Origin: JBNGDW01 sp049975325
GTDB lineage: Bacteria > Cloacimonadota > Cloacimonadia > JGIOTU-2 > JBNGDW01
Assembly (NCBI GenBank): GCA_049975325.1
Contig: JBNGDW010000001.1
Location: 1 to 54,871, forward strand
DNA length: 54,871 nucleotides
Reading direction: 5' to 3'
Shown in pieces: positions 40,523 through 49,687 of this stretch; within the stretch, counting starts at the first letter, position 1, and each line of letters begins with the position of its first letter. Under the pieces are notes generated by a model that did not search any database, was not told the origin of the DNA, and saw only the letters and a list, made by a program, of their open reading frames with translations. The position numbers were made by a program, and so were the translations under genes.

Positions 40523-42250
40523 ATGAAAAATGTTTCTGGGGTATCAGCATTGATTCTTACGATATTTTTCTACGCCTGTGTAACACAAAATCCCTGCCAG
40601 GATATCACTATATACAGCAGTAACTCTCTCCCTCAGGCCGGTGGCGTTCTGAATAAGGCTACTCAAAACCAGACTGAACTTGTATTACCTGATTCTATTT
40701 CAATTCCTATGCTATCGAGTGATATGATTGAAAGTATGAAAACTTTGCAAGGTGATGCGGTAACAATTTATTATACACCTGATTTATATACGACTGCAAA
40801 AAAATGTTCAGAAACCCTGAATAAAGGTGATAGCATAATAACTGAGATCACAGGTATCCAGGCTCCTAACTTTAATATTGTAATTTGCAATGAAGAGGGA
40901 TTAGTATGGAGTGAATTGCTTGCATCTTGTACGCTCTCTGCCAAGATGGATCCGATGTTTTTTAATGAGCTTCTTTTTGCAGTATTCCACGAACAGGTTG
41001 AATATGCAATGGCTACTCCTCCCATAAATCTCTATTCGGATGTCAGAAACAGATTTATAGGAGATGGTATCGCCAATTATGTAATGTGGGGCTGTTATGA
41101 GAAACTATATCCTGAAAATTTCTATAAACTTTCACAAATGATACACGATAAATTCTCTAGCAATGAAGAAATATTTGATCTAAAGAAATGGGAGCTTGAT
41201 ACAAGTAGCGTTTCCAACATGATGCCTGAATTTGATCAATTGTGTTACTATGTAGCGCCTTACTTCTGGGCAAAAGTAGTTAGTAAATCTGGCAAAACTG
41301 ACTTAATAAAAGAATTTATTATGGAATTCACCAACCTACCAGAGAAAGATAAGACACAGGAAAAGGCAGTAGAAATATTAGAAAAGCTAACAAATTTGGA
41401 TATTCACAAAGAATTGGTGATATCCGCAAAAGAAATACTGGAAAATATCTCAAAATATTGGTTATTTTTTGATGTGCCTGAGGAGATGATTGTGGTATAT
41501 GGACTTCCTACTGACTCAATATGTTTATCTCTTTATAGTGAAAAAAAGTGCGTTATAGATTATTATTACCTCATCGATAAGTACGAAGTTTCAAATAATC
41601 AATTTTGTGAGTTTCTAAACAACTGCGGAAACCAGAAGGAAGGGGGTGAATATTGGATCGCACTTGATTCCTACCCTGAAATCCAAAAAACGGAAGAGGC
41701 CTTTATAGTTAAAGAAGGATACGAAAATTATCCTGTAAGATGGGTCAGCTGGTATGGTGCCAATGCATATGCAAAATGGGCAGGAAAGCGATTGCCCACA
41801 GAAGCAGAATGGAAAAAGGCAGCTCAGGGGAGAAACTGGCGGTGTAAATATCCATGGCAAAGAATATATATAGAAAATGATGATGCCTGGGACCCAACTC
41901 GTTGTAATTGGGATGAGAGTGGGAAGATTGATGGATATGAATTTACAGCCCCGGTAAATGAGTTTGAAAATGGCAAATCTGTCTATGGATGTTATAATAT
42001 GGTAGGTAATGTATTTGAATGGGTGCAAGACTGGTCAGTTCCCATAGAAAACCTCCCTGTCATAAATCCAGTTGGTGATAAGGGTATTTATAAAATCCAT
42101 GTAGGTGGATGTTTTAAATACGGAAAATCATGGCAAAATACTTATTCGCGGATAATGGGCTTGCCAAATGCTACTTATTCATGTGTTGGGTTCAGGTGTG
42201 CTAAGGATTTGCCAGGCATAGAAGAGTTGCAAAATATTAAACACTTATAA
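40523..42250 (+). CDS. Lipoprotein with degenerate peptidase-like region and SUMF1 (FGE-like) domain
   Basis: This 575-residue protein has a lipoprotein-like signal (hydrophobic to FYAC, Cys19). Residues about 78-215 recall gluzincin peptidases: FHEQVEYA (His156-Glu160), then RFIGDGIANYV (Asp181). The HExxH motif reads HEQVE and the third ligand is Asp, so it is probably inactive or altered. Residues about 335-565 form a SUMF1/formylglycine-generating-enzyme-like domain: DKYEVSNNQFCEFLN, PVRWVSWYGANAYAKWAGKRLPTEAEW (start near 399), NMVGNVFEWVQDW, VGFRCAKD. The copper-binding cysteine pair of true FGEs near the C-terminus (C-x4-C) is not seen, so this is likely a binding module. Its 3' end overlaps the converging rqcH gene by 14 bp. 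Confidence 0.78.
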   Translation: MKNVSGVSALILTIFFYACVTQNPCQDITIYSSNSLPQAGGVLNKATQNQTELVLPDSISIPMLSSDMIESMKTLQGDAVTIYYTPDLYTTAKKCSETLNKGDSIITEITGIQAPNFNIVICNEEGLVWSELLASCTLSAKMDPMFFNELLFAVFHEQVEYAMATPPINLYSDVRNRFIGDGIANYVMWGCYEKLYPENFYKLSQMIHDKFSSNEEIFDLKKWELDTSSVSNMMPEFDQLCYYVAPYFWAKVVSKSGKTDLIKEFIMEFTNLPEKDKTQEKAVEILEKLTNLDIHKELVISAKEILENISKYWLFFDVPEEMIVVYGLPTDSICLSLYSEKKCVIDYYYLIDKYEVSNNQFCEFLNNCGNQKEGGEYWIALDSYPEIQKTEEAFIVKEGYENYPVRWVSWYGANAYAKWAGKRLPTEAEWKKAAQGRNWRCKYPWQRIYIENDDAWDPTRCNWDESGKIDGYEFTAPVNEFENGKSVYGCYNMVGNVFEWVQDWSVPIENLPVINPVGDKGIYKIHVGGCFKYGKSWQNTYSRIMGLPNATYSCVGFRCAKDLPGIEELQNIKHL

Positions 42251-43958
42251 CTTTTGTTCCAGTTCTACCCCAAGCTGGATCTTTTGCTTGCAAGTTCACG
42301 GGATTAACAAACAAGGTCTTATGGTTTTTATACACCACCATCCCAGGAGGTGCTTTTCGAGGTTTTGATACATATCTAATCTGAGTGTAATCAACAGGCA
42401 CTTTGGTGGAATGCTTCGCCTTACTATAGTAGGCTGCCAGACTTGCCGCTGCCTCAATCACCTGCTCTGGTAAATTCTCTCGCTTTTCTGGATTTTGTAC
42501 AACTACATGGGCTCCATGATATATTCTGCTATGAAAGAACCAATCATAAGGTCTTGCAAATCTGATAGTAAGTTCATCATTTTGCCTACTCGTTTTTCCT
42601 ACCAGAATTTTCCATTTTGTCTTTCCCACCTGAATGGAAAAATTTCGGAAGGGCAAACTCTCACTCTTACCATGCTTCTTCTTATCTTCATGAAACTCAT
42701 CTCGAAACTCATTAATCTCCTCCAAAGAGGCTGCTTCTTTTACTCTTTCTATCTTGTCTAAGACAGCTTTCAATTCCACCCTTATACGAGAAATGTATGC
42801 ATCAAGCTTCTTGCCGCCAGACTTCGCTTTTTGGTATTTTTTAAAATAGTGTTGCATATTTTCCTGAGGCGTCCATTCTGGCTGAAGTGGGATGATAACA
42901 TAAGGAGCCGTATCAACAAAATAGTTTTTTACCCGTACTTCTTTCTGCCCTTTTTCTATTTCACCGAGGTGTATCTTCAAGAGTTCTCCATAAACCTTCC
43001 ACTTTTCAGCATCCTTCATCTTCCCAAGTTTATTTTCATGCGTTTGAATTTTCTCTTTGAGGTGCTCAGCTTTCTTTTCTAATCCCCTTATTATTTGTGA
43101 TTTTACTTGCTTAAGCTGGAGTCTCACACATTTGTGTTCATAATAATATATAAAAGCCTCATTTACGGTTGAGAAAGGGGCTGCTGCCGGGGTTTCAATA
43201 ATTAAAGATAGACATTCCTGCTTTTCATCATAGAAGAGATTTTTACCACCCGTAGCAATGGCTGTTTTTAGCGAAGTTATCTTCTGTTTAACATCACTTA
43301 TGATGGACCAAAATTCTTCAGTGGGCGTTTCAGGAGCAAAGCGAGATGAAAGAAATTTTGGTACCTGGCTGAAAAGTCTGATAAATTCCTGCCAGGTTTC
43401 AGGAAGTTTCTCGCCCACACGCTCCATAAATTCTTCCTTTGATAAAGCAAAAATATATGGCTTCTCTCTCAGTGGTGGAGGAAAATAGGGAATTCCAGGA
43501 AATATTTGTCTGTAACGAGTCTGGCTAAAGGTAACTCTTTTATGGCTATCAATAATCTGCAGCTTTTCATCAGAATTCTTAAAGGCAAGGATAATGTTTT
43601 CATATCGAGGGATAAGTTCACAAATGAGAAGATAATGTCTTTTACCACTGTAACCACTTGCTTTTTCAAATGTGAAGTAAATCACTTTATCTTTATCTGC
43701 AATCTCAATCTTTATAAGTGTGCTTTTCAATAGATGCTGGCTTATAGTTTTGGTAAAGGACGAAGTTTTACCGGATTCCAAGTTGGTGTTTGTCAAAAAG
43801 CAAAGAGGGTCACCAGAAAATAAACTGAAAAAAAGATTACTATGAGGGGTAAACCCCAAAATATATTTATCTCTATCCTTTTTCAGGGAGTTCAATCTCT
43901 GATTTAAAAGGAATTTTTGTGCTTCAGCAGTCCATATGTCTAAGAATACAAAGTCCAT
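42237..43958 (-). CDS. rqcH: RqcH/NEMF-family ribosome quality-control factor (NFACT protein)
   Basis: A 573-residue protein of normal length for the family that tags stalled nascent chains with alanine on split 50S subunits. It has an NFACT-N region (about 1-200, with YLLICELIPRYENIIL and GIPYFPPPLREKP), a long coiled coil (about 270-420), and NFACT-R (about 445-555; ILVGKTSRQNDELTIRFARPYDWFFHSR, HVVVQNP, YYSKAKHSTKVPVDYT, PGMVVYKNHKT). The Asp-Arg pair needed for tailing in Bacillus appears here as Asp-Lys (ADKDKVIYF), if my alignment is right. Older names are fibronectin-binding protein A or DUF814. Confidence 0.88.
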   Translation of the reverse strand: MDFVFLDIWTAEAQKFLLNQRLNSLKKDRDKYILGFTPHSNLFFSLFSGDPLCFLTNTNLESGKTSSFTKTISQHLLKSTLIKIEIADKDKVIYFTFEKASGYSGKRHYLLICELIPRYENIILAFKNSDEKLQIIDSHKRVTFSQTRYRQIFPGIPYFPPPLREKPYIFALSKEEFMERVGEKLPETWQEFIRLFSQVPKFLSSRFAPETPTEEFWSIISDVKQKITSLKTAIATGGKNLFYDEKQECLSLIIETPAAAPFSTVNEAFIYYYEHKCVRLQLKQVKSQIIRGLEKKAEHLKEKIQTHENKLGKMKDAEKWKVYGELLKIHLGEIEKGQKEVRVKNYFVDTAPYVIIPLQPEWTPQENMQHYFKKYQKAKSGGKKLDAYISRIRVELKAVLDKIERVKEAASLEEINEFRDEFHEDKKKHGKSESLPFRNFSIQVGKTKWKILVGKTSRQNDELTIRFARPYDWFFHSRIYHGAHVVVQNPEKRENLPEQVIEAAASLAAYYSKAKHSTKVPVDYTQIRYVSKPRKAPPGMVVYKNHKTLFVNPVNLQAKDPAWGRTGTKVISV

Positions 43959-44080
43959 AAAGTCTCTTAAAAGGGAGAAAATCTGAGGCGTTACCTCTTA
44001 ATTATCAAAAGATCTCAAAAAACCATGATAAAACACTGAATTTACAATTGATAGGATATAGTAAATTATATTTAATAGGT

Positions 44081-45199
44081 TTATATTCCCAGAATTCCCA
44101 AGAGCACCCCAGCAGCCACAGCTGATCCAATCACACCCGCCACATTTGGAGCCATAGCATGCATAAGAAGATAATTATTTTTATTATATTTTTGCCCTAC
44201 TTGTTGGACTACTCTTGCAGAGTCAGGAACTGCGGATACACCTGCAGCACCAATTAGGGGATTGATTTTTTCTTTTAAGAAAAGATTCATCAGTTTAGCA
44301 AATAGAATACCGGCAGCTGTAGCTATACAAAAAGCCAAGGCTCCTAGGAGAAAAATTTTAGGTGCAGCTGATGTAAGGAAGACATCCGCCTGCGTGCTGG
44401 CGCCGACAGCGACTCCCAATAGTATGGTAACAATATCTATTATAGCATTTCGCGAAACGCTCGCAAGGCGTTCAGTTACTCCGCATTCCTTCAAAAGATT
44501 CCCCAAAAATAGCATACCGAGTAGGGCTATAGCCCGTGGAGCAATACTTGCAGTCACCAAAAAGGCTACAATTGGAAAGATAATCTTCTCCTTTTTGCTC
44601 ACTATGCGCTGCGATTTCATCTGGATTTTACGTTCGGCTTTTGTTGTGAGAAGCCGCATTATTGGCGGCTGAATTATAGGGACAAGTGCCATATATGAAT
44701 ATGCTGCTATAGCAATAGGTCCTAAAAGGTTGGGGGCAAGTTCTGAAGCAAGGAAAATCGATGTTGGGCCATCAGCCCCACCAATTATCCCGATAGAACC
44801 TGCTTCTGGCAATGAGAAACCCAGCAAAACCGCGCCTATAAATGTAGCAAATATACCAACTTGAGCAGCAGCACCAAGCAAAATCAGCTTTGGATTAGAA
44901 ATAAGGGTGCTAAAATCAGTCATAGCACCGATACCTAAAAATATTAGAGGAGGGAATAAGCCATTTCTTACACCAAAATAGATATAACTCATTACCGAGC
45001 CTTCATCATAGACCCCCCCAAAGGTAGCAGGAATGTTGCCCAATATTATCCCAAATCCAATTGGAATAAGAAGAAGCGGCTCATAATGCTTCACAATACC
45101 AAGTGTGATTAACAAAATGCCAATACCTATCATGATTAGATTTGTATAATGAAAGTGTGCAAAGCCAGTAGTCTCTAAAAAACTAAGTAATTCGCTCAT
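44081..45199 (-). CDS. mmdB: Na+-translocating decarboxylase beta subunit (OadB/MmdB family)
   Basis: A 372-residue polytopic membrane subunit that removes CO2 from carboxybiotin and pumps Na+ out. Hallmarks are GIGAMTDFSTLISNPK, GIIGGADGPTSIFLASELAPNL (start near 138), AYSYMALVPIIQPPIMR and GVSAVPDSARVVQ. Length is usual. It is the last gene of the decarboxylase set, 15 bp after the biotin carrier. With the carboxyltransferase and epimerase upstream, methylmalonyl-CoA is the likely substrate, but oxaloacetate or glutaconyl-CoA versions share the same beta subunit. Confidence 0.93.
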   Translation of the reverse strand: MSELLSFLETTGFAHFHYTNLIMIGIGILLITLGIVKHYEPLLLIPIGFGIILGNIPATFGGVYDEGSVMSYIYFGVRNGLFPPLIFLGIGAMTDFSTLISNPKLILLGAAAQVGIFATFIGAVLLGFSLPEAGSIGIIGGADGPTSIFLASELAPNLLGPIAIAAYSYMALVPIIQPPIMRLLTTKAERKIQMKSQRIVSKKEKIIFPIVAFLVTASIAPRAIALLGMLFLGNLLKECGVTERLASVSRNAIIDIVTILLGVAVGASTQADVFLTSAAPKIFLLGALAFCIATAAGILFAKLMNLFLKEKINPLIGAAGVSAVPDSARVVQQVGQKYNKNNYLLMHAMAPNVAGVIGSAVAAGVLLGILGI

Positions 45200-45214
45200 C
45201 CTTTACCTACCAGA

Positions 45215-45646
45215 TTATTCTTCTGATATTTCTACGAGTATCTGATCCTCTGCTACGGATTCTCCCTTTTTCACATTTATCTTATTTACAATTCCAGAGA
45301 CAGGAGCAGCAATCTCTGACTCCATTTTCATTGCTTCGAGGATCACAACTACATCTCCTGCATTAACTTTATCTCCTTCTTTTACAGGCAGATCGACAAT
45401 GAATCCAGGAAGCGGGGCTTTAACTTTTCCTGGATTAAGCATATCGCTTAATTTTCCACTCAATGTGGGGGGCATAGTTAAAACTCTCTTGGGCTGCTCA
45501 AACTTTTCCGGTATACTCCTAAACTCAGGTTCCATTTTGACATTATAGACAATTCCATTAATTTCCACTTTTGCTTCAGTGCCCGTGTATTCGATAACTC
45601 TGCCTTCAAACTTTTTCCCATTAATTTGCATCTTGTATGTTTTCAT
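45215..45646 (-). CDS. Biotin carboxyl carrier protein of the Na+ pump decarboxylase
   Basis: A 143-residue carrier with a C-terminal biotinyl domain. EAMKMESEI places the biotinylated lysine at Lys107, near the usual distance from the C-terminus. The N-terminal 60 residues form a small beta domain (YKMQINGKKFEGRVIEY, EINGIVYNV), joined by a Pro/Lys linker. It shuttles the carboxyl group from the carboxyltransferase to the beta subunit. It sits 41 bp after the gamma subunit gene. Confidence 0.93.
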   Translation of the reverse strand: MKTYKMQINGKKFEGRVIEYTGTEAKVEINGIVYNVKMEPEFRSIPEKFEQPKRVLTMPPTLSGKLSDMLNPGKVKAPLPGFIVDLPVKEGDKVNAGDVVVILEAMKMESEIAAPVSGIVNKINVKKGESVAEDQILVEISEE

Positions 45647-45687
45647 ATAGTACTAAATCCTTTTAACCTTTTTGGGGTTCAATATAT

Positions 45688-46173
45688 TTAACCCTTTTTC
45701 CTATAGACTAAGTTCGGCATAAAAAATTTTGCGGATTGTTTCCATGAACTTATTTTTGCTCTTTGCATAGTTAGCAAAACCCTGCTTTGATTTTCCACTT
45801 CACTTTCATAAAGAAAAATCGTTGTAATAATCGCTGATAAAACTTCTTGGTCCACTGACTGGCTTGCATACTTTGTCCCCCCAGTAACTGATGTAATGCG
45901 ATTATGTATAGCCTTCTTGGTATTTTTTTGAATTTCGTTCTTCTTTGAGGAAGGCTTTGCAAAGTATTTAAATAAACTTATTATTGCTGTCACAATAGAT
46001 AAACTGATAAAAACTACTACTATGCCAGTAATAACAATATCCAATGGAGTTGTATTTGTTGCAGAAACTGTTCTTGCCGCAGATTCAGCAGCTTCAGCTC
46101 TACAGGTAAACAAAGAGATAAAAAGCCAAGAGCCTAAAAAGCCAAAAAGGGGTGACAGTTTATTTTTTATCAT
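45688..46173 (-). CDS. Na+-pump decarboxylase gamma subunit (OadG-like)
   Basis: A 161-residue protein with a signal-like N-terminus (about 8-28), then one clear membrane helix (about 46-66, ITGIVVVFISLSIVTAIISLF), a charged linker and a C-terminal helix (DQEVLSAIITTIFLYESEVE) typical of OadG proteins. The gamma subunit holds the membrane complex together. Its start overlaps the carboxyltransferase stop by 4 bp (ATGA), which supports the assignment despite low sequence conservation. The N-terminal first hydrophobic segment makes it longer than most OadG proteins. Confidence 0.82.
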   Translation of the reverse strand: MIKNKLSPLFGFLGSWLFISLFTCRAEAAESAARTVSATNTTPLDIVITGIVVVFISLSIVTAIISLFKYFAKPSSKKNEIQKNTKKAIHNRITSVTGGTKYASQSVDQEVLSAIITTIFLYESEVENQSRVLLTMQRAKISSWKQSAKFFMPNLVYRKKG

Positions 46174-47720
46174 AAAGGAATATTACCATGCTTTCTGGGA
46201 GGATTTGTATCTCGCTTTGTGGCTATCATTTCGAGACTGCGAATAAGACGAGCCCTGGTTTTTGCAGGTTCTATAATATCATCGATGTATCCTCTTGAGG
46301 CTGCTCTAAAGGGGTTTGCAAACTTTTCTCTATACTCTTCTTCAACTTTAGTTAAATATTCTTCTGGATTTTCCGCCTTTTCTACTTCTCTTCGAAAGGT
46401 AATCTCAACAGCCCCTTTAGGTCCCATAACAGCGATCTCTGCCGTGGGCCAGGCATACATAACATCAGCTCGAACATGTCTGCTATTAAAAACACAATAT
46501 GCACCACCATAGGCTTTTCTAATTATGACAGTGACCTTGGGTACAGTTGCCTCAGCAAACGCATAAAGTATCTTTGCCCCTTCTTTAATAATACCACCAT
46601 GTTCCTGGGAAAGTCCGGGCAAAAAACCCGGCACATCTTCCAAACAAACCAGTGGTATATGGAAAGCATCACAAAAGCGAACGAATCTTGCTCCCTTTTT
46701 TGAAGCATTAATATCAAGGCACCCTGCAAGATATTTCGGTTGATTTGCAACAATCCCAACTGAATGGCCATTCAAATGTGCAAAGCCAATCACTATATTG
46801 GGTGCAAAGTAGCGAGCAACTTCTAAAAATTCCCCATTGTCAACAATACTTTTAATAATATCTGTTACATCATAAGGTTTATTGGGATTGTCGGGTACAA
46901 TATGATTAAGGTCCTCGCAATATCTATCAATAGGATCTGAGCAGGTTTCAACTGGAGCTTCTTCAAGATTGTTATTCGGGATATAACGTAAAAGGTCGCG
47001 GATAAGTTTAATTGTTTCCTCTTCATTTTCAGTCACAAAATGTGCAACTCCGCTTCTTTGACCATGCACCATTGCACCACCAAGTGTTTCTGTATCCACA
47101 TCCTCATTTGTGACGGTTTTCACCACCTTGGGACCTGTCACAAACATATAGCTGGTCTTCTTGGTCATTATAATGAAATCTGTAATAGCAGGAGAATAGA
47201 CAGCACCACCAGCACAAGGACCAAGTATTGCGGAAATTTGTGGAACCACTCCAGATGCCATGACATTCTTAAGAAAGATATCTGCATAACCAGCGAGGGA
47301 ATCTACTCCTTCTTGAATACGTGCTCCTCCTGAGTCATTCAAACCAATTATAGGTGCACCCATTTTCATCGCCATATCCATAATTTTGCATATTTTTTCT
47401 GAAACTGTCTTTGAAAGAGAGCCTCCAAAAACCGTGAAGTCCTGGGCAAAAACATAAACAAGACGGCCACTAATTGTGCCACACCCTGTAACAACACCAT
47501 CTCCAAGGAATTTCTGCTTATCCATACCAAAGTCTGTGCATCTATGTGTAACAAACATATCATATTCTTCAAAACTATCAGGGTCGAGAAGCAACTGAAT
47601 CCGTTCTCGCGCAGTTAGCTTGCCTTTTTTGTGCTGAGCCATGATTCTCTTTTCACCGCCGCCCAGAAGTGCTTCTGCCCGTTTTGCCTTTAAACTTGCT
47701 AATGATTCTTCTTTAGTCAT
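46170..47720 (-). CDS. mmdA: Methylmalonyl-CoA decarboxylase alpha subunit / propionyl-CoA carboxylase beta-type
   Basis: This 516-residue carboxyltransferase moves the carboxyl group between methylmalonyl-CoA and biotin. Family features are GKLTARERIQLLLD, FGGSLSKTVSEKICKIMDMA, GLNDSGGARIQEGV, GPCAGGAVYSPAITDFI, MFVTGPKVVKTVTNEDV, VCLEDVPGFLPG, RKAYGGAYCVFNSRH and MGPKGAVEI. Length is normal. MmdA and PccB cannot be told apart by sequence alone. The membrane subunits downstream point to a Na+-pumping decarboxylase. The epimerase gene lies 76 bp upstream. Confidence 0.93.
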   Translation of the reverse strand: MTKEESLASLKAKRAEALLGGGEKRIMAQHKKGKLTARERIQLLLDPDSFEEYDMFVTHRCTDFGMDKQKFLGDGVVTGCGTISGRLVYVFAQDFTVFGGSLSKTVSEKICKIMDMAMKMGAPIIGLNDSGGARIQEGVDSLAGYADIFLKNVMASGVVPQISAILGPCAGGAVYSPAITDFIIMTKKTSYMFVTGPKVVKTVTNEDVDTETLGGAMVHGQRSGVAHFVTENEEETIKLIRDLLRYIPNNNLEEAPVETCSDPIDRYCEDLNHIVPDNPNKPYDVTDIIKSIVDNGEFLEVARYFAPNIVIGFAHLNGHSVGIVANQPKYLAGCLDINASKKGARFVRFCDAFHIPLVCLEDVPGFLPGLSQEHGGIIKEGAKILYAFAEATVPKVTVIIRKAYGGAYCVFNSRHVRADVMYAWPTAEIAVMGPKGAVEITFRREVEKAENPEEYLTKVEEEYREKFANPFRAASRGYIDDIIEPAKTRARLIRSLEMIATKRDTNPPRKHGNIPL

Positions 47721-47796
47721 AATTATCCTTCTATTTATAATGTTAGCTTTGTTAAAGCCATTTTTCAGTGGTTAGTTTATTTTATTATGTAAACAA

Positions 47797-48195
47797 TTAG
47801 TGCGGATACATACAAAGTTCCACAAGCACCCCATTTAGTGCTTTCGGATGTACAAATGCAACTTTAGTACCACGAGAGCCTTTGCGCGGTTTCTCGTCAA
47901 TTAGTCTGATTCTGTTGCGTTTTAACATACCAAGTTTTTCTTCTATATCTTCTACTTCTATTGCAATATGATGTATCCCTTCCCCCCGCTTCTCTAAAAA
48001 TTTTGCAATAGGACTTTCTGCGTCTGTAGGTTCAAGAAGTTCAATATGGCTTTCACCGATTGTGATAAATGCTACTTTTACCTTTTGTTCCGGGACCTCT
48101 TCCCTACTCTCAATCAGGAAACCAAAATCAGAATAACGGGCAGTCGCATCTCCAAGGTCTCTTACTGCTATACCGATATGATCAAGTTTATACAT
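47797..48195 (-). CDS. mce: Methylmalonyl-CoA epimerase
   Basis: A 132-residue VOC-fold enzyme that interconverts (R)- and (S)-methylmalonyl-CoA. The two beta-alpha-beta-beta-beta halves begin KLDHIGIAVRDL and IHHIAIEVEDI. Metal ligands His6, His76 and Glu126 (VLVELC) are in place. The family C-terminal stretch GSRGTKVAFVHPKALNGVLVEL is clear. It sits between korC (14 bp) and mmdA (76 bp), joining 2-oxoacid oxidation to the decarboxylase. Confidence 0.93.
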   Translation of the reverse strand: MYKLDHIGIAVRDLGDATARYSDFGFLIESREEVPEQKVKVAFITIGESHIELLEPTDAESPIAKFLEKRGEGIHHIAIEVEDIEEKLGMLKRNRIRLIDEKPRKGSRGTKVAFVHPKALNGVLVELCMYPH

Positions 48196-48209
48196 ATTAC
48201 TTCGCTCTC

Positions 48210-48788
48210 CTATTCATATTCCAGGTTAGGGGATGACATTCTCGTTTGAAGATCATATTCTTCGCCTGCTAATGATTCTCCTAACTTTAAAGCCTTTAAG
48301 TTAAGTGGTACGTATTTTTCTCTTACTCGTTTTTTGACTGCCTCACTGAGAGAATCCATTGTAACGATTCCTGTAGATTTGCACAAAAATGATAAAGCAA
48401 TAATGTTTGTAACGATGGCATTTTTAATATGTTTTATCGCCAATTCAGTAAAAGGCAGGCCTATACTTTCCCCCTCAATCGGATTCACATGGTCAATATT
48501 AGTGGTATCGTAAATAAATATACCGTTTGGTTTTAAAAAAGGTAGGAACTTATCAGTCGCTTCTTGAGTAAGGCATAGTAGTATATCAAGATTAATTGCG
48601 CGTGGGAAATAAATTTCCTTATCACTTATTATTACATCAGCTCTGCTAGAGCCTCCACGAGATTCTGGACCATAACTTTGAGACTGTAAAGCCTTTTTAC
48701 CATCAAGTATAGCAGCTTCTGCCAGGATAATTCCTGCCAATATTAAACCCTGTCCCCCGCTTCCACTTAACCTTACTTCTACCTTCAT
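48210..48788 (-). CDS. korC: 2-oxoacid:ferredoxin oxidoreductase gamma subunit
   Basis: A 192-residue gamma subunit of the KorABCD/OorABCD class. The start RLSGSGGQGLILAGIILAEAA and QSYGPESRGGSSRADVIIS are diagnostic. VTNIIALSFLCKSTGIV follows in the second half. It overlaps the beta gene by 4 bp. The family oxidises a 2-oxoacid, most often 2-oxoglutarate, to the acyl-CoA and CO2 while reducing ferredoxin. Confidence 0.92.
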   Translation of the reverse strand: MKVEVRLSGSGGQGLILAGIILAEAAILDGKKALQSQSYGPESRGGSSRADVIISDKEIYFPRAINLDILLCLTQEATDKFLPFLKPNGIFIYDTTNIDHVNPIEGESIGLPFTELAIKHIKNAIVTNIIALSFLCKSTGIVTMDSLSEAVKKRVREKYVPLNLKALKLGESLAGEEYDLQTRMSSPNLEYE

Positions 48789-49687
48789 GTATTCTCCTTA
48801 TCGGTATCTAATTTAGAGATAGTTTCTTTTGTCTGGGATTTTTGCTGGCTTTGAGCACTCTCCTGTCTAATTTTCTCGACTAATTGGGCATATTTTTCTG
48901 TAAACTCAGGCTTATCTTCATCATATAGAATACCCCTGATAATTTTCCCTTCCTTCTTTTCAGGGGGTAACTTCTCATACGCTTGAATTGGAATAGTATT
49001 GTTTTTTTGCCATTCCAACATTTCTACAGGAGACGACTGATTATTTAGTCTGCCAAAGGCTATAGGGCACTGTGAGAGGACTTCCACCACAGAGAACCCT
49101 TTTTTCTGAATAGCCTTTTCAAATATTTGGCGGGCTTCAATGGTGTGAAATGCAGTAGTGCGTGCAACAAAGCTTGCGCCTGCACAGTGGGAAAGCTCTG
49201 CTAAATCAAAAATTTGCTCAAGTGCTCCGTATGGAGCTGTTGTAGCACGACTTCCTGGTGGGGTCGTAGGGGATACCTGCCCTCCTGTCATCCCATAAAT
49301 ATTATTATTAATTATGATTACCGTAAGATCAATATTTCTCCTTGCCGCATGAATGAGATGATTACCACCAATGGCTGCAGCATCACCATCTCCTGTAATA
49401 ACAATAACATTAAGTTCAGGCTTTGCGAATTTAATTCCAGTCGCATAGGTAATTGCGCGTCCATGAGTGGTATGCAAGGTATTAAAATCTACATAAACAG
49501 GCATCCTGCTGGAACAACCAATTCCAGAGACCATAACAATATCATCCTTTTCAATACCGAGATTGTAAATCGCTCGTAGTAGGTCACCAAGAATAATACC
49601 ATTACCGCATCCCGGACACCATACATGGGGAAACTTCTTATGATGGCGTAGATATTGATGTATTACTTTCTGCGGTATATTTTTCAT
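48785..49687 (-). CDS. korB: 2-oxoacid:ferredoxin oxidoreductase beta subunit (TPP-binding)
   Basis: A 300-residue TPP-binding subunit. The N-terminal HVWCPGCGNGIILGDLLRAI gives the Cys motif of this class. GIGCSSRMPVY and HTTHGRAITYATGIKFAKP follow. The TPP/Mg2+ motif is GDGDAAAIGGNH with NNNIYGMTGGQVSPTTP. The extended C-terminus (about 270-300) is low-complexity, Gln/Lys-rich. The 4-bp overlaps with korA and korC show tight coupling. Substrate is most likely 2-oxoglutarate by class, but branched 2-oxoacids cannot be excluded. Confidence 0.92.
   Translation of the reverse strand: MKNIPQKVIHQYLRHHKKFPHVWCPGCGNGIILGDLLRAIYNLGIEKDDIVMVSGIGCSSRMPVYVDFNTLHTTHGRAITYATGIKFAKPELNVIVITGDGDAAAIGGNHLIHAARRNIDLTVIIINNNIYGMTGGQVSPTTPPGSRATTAPYGALEQIFDLAELSHCAGASFVARTTAFHTIEARQIFEKAIQKKGFSVVEVLSQCPIAFGRLNNQSSPVEMLEWQKNNTIPIQAYEKLPPEKKEGKIIRGILYDEDKPEFTEKYAQLVEKIRQESAQSQQKSQTKETISKLDTDKENT

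Noticed and set aside
43996..44020. Hairpin GAGG-CGTTA-CCTC downstream of the decarboxylase beta subunit gene
   Set aside because: Only four base pairs and a short, interrupted U-run on the minus strand; not convincing.
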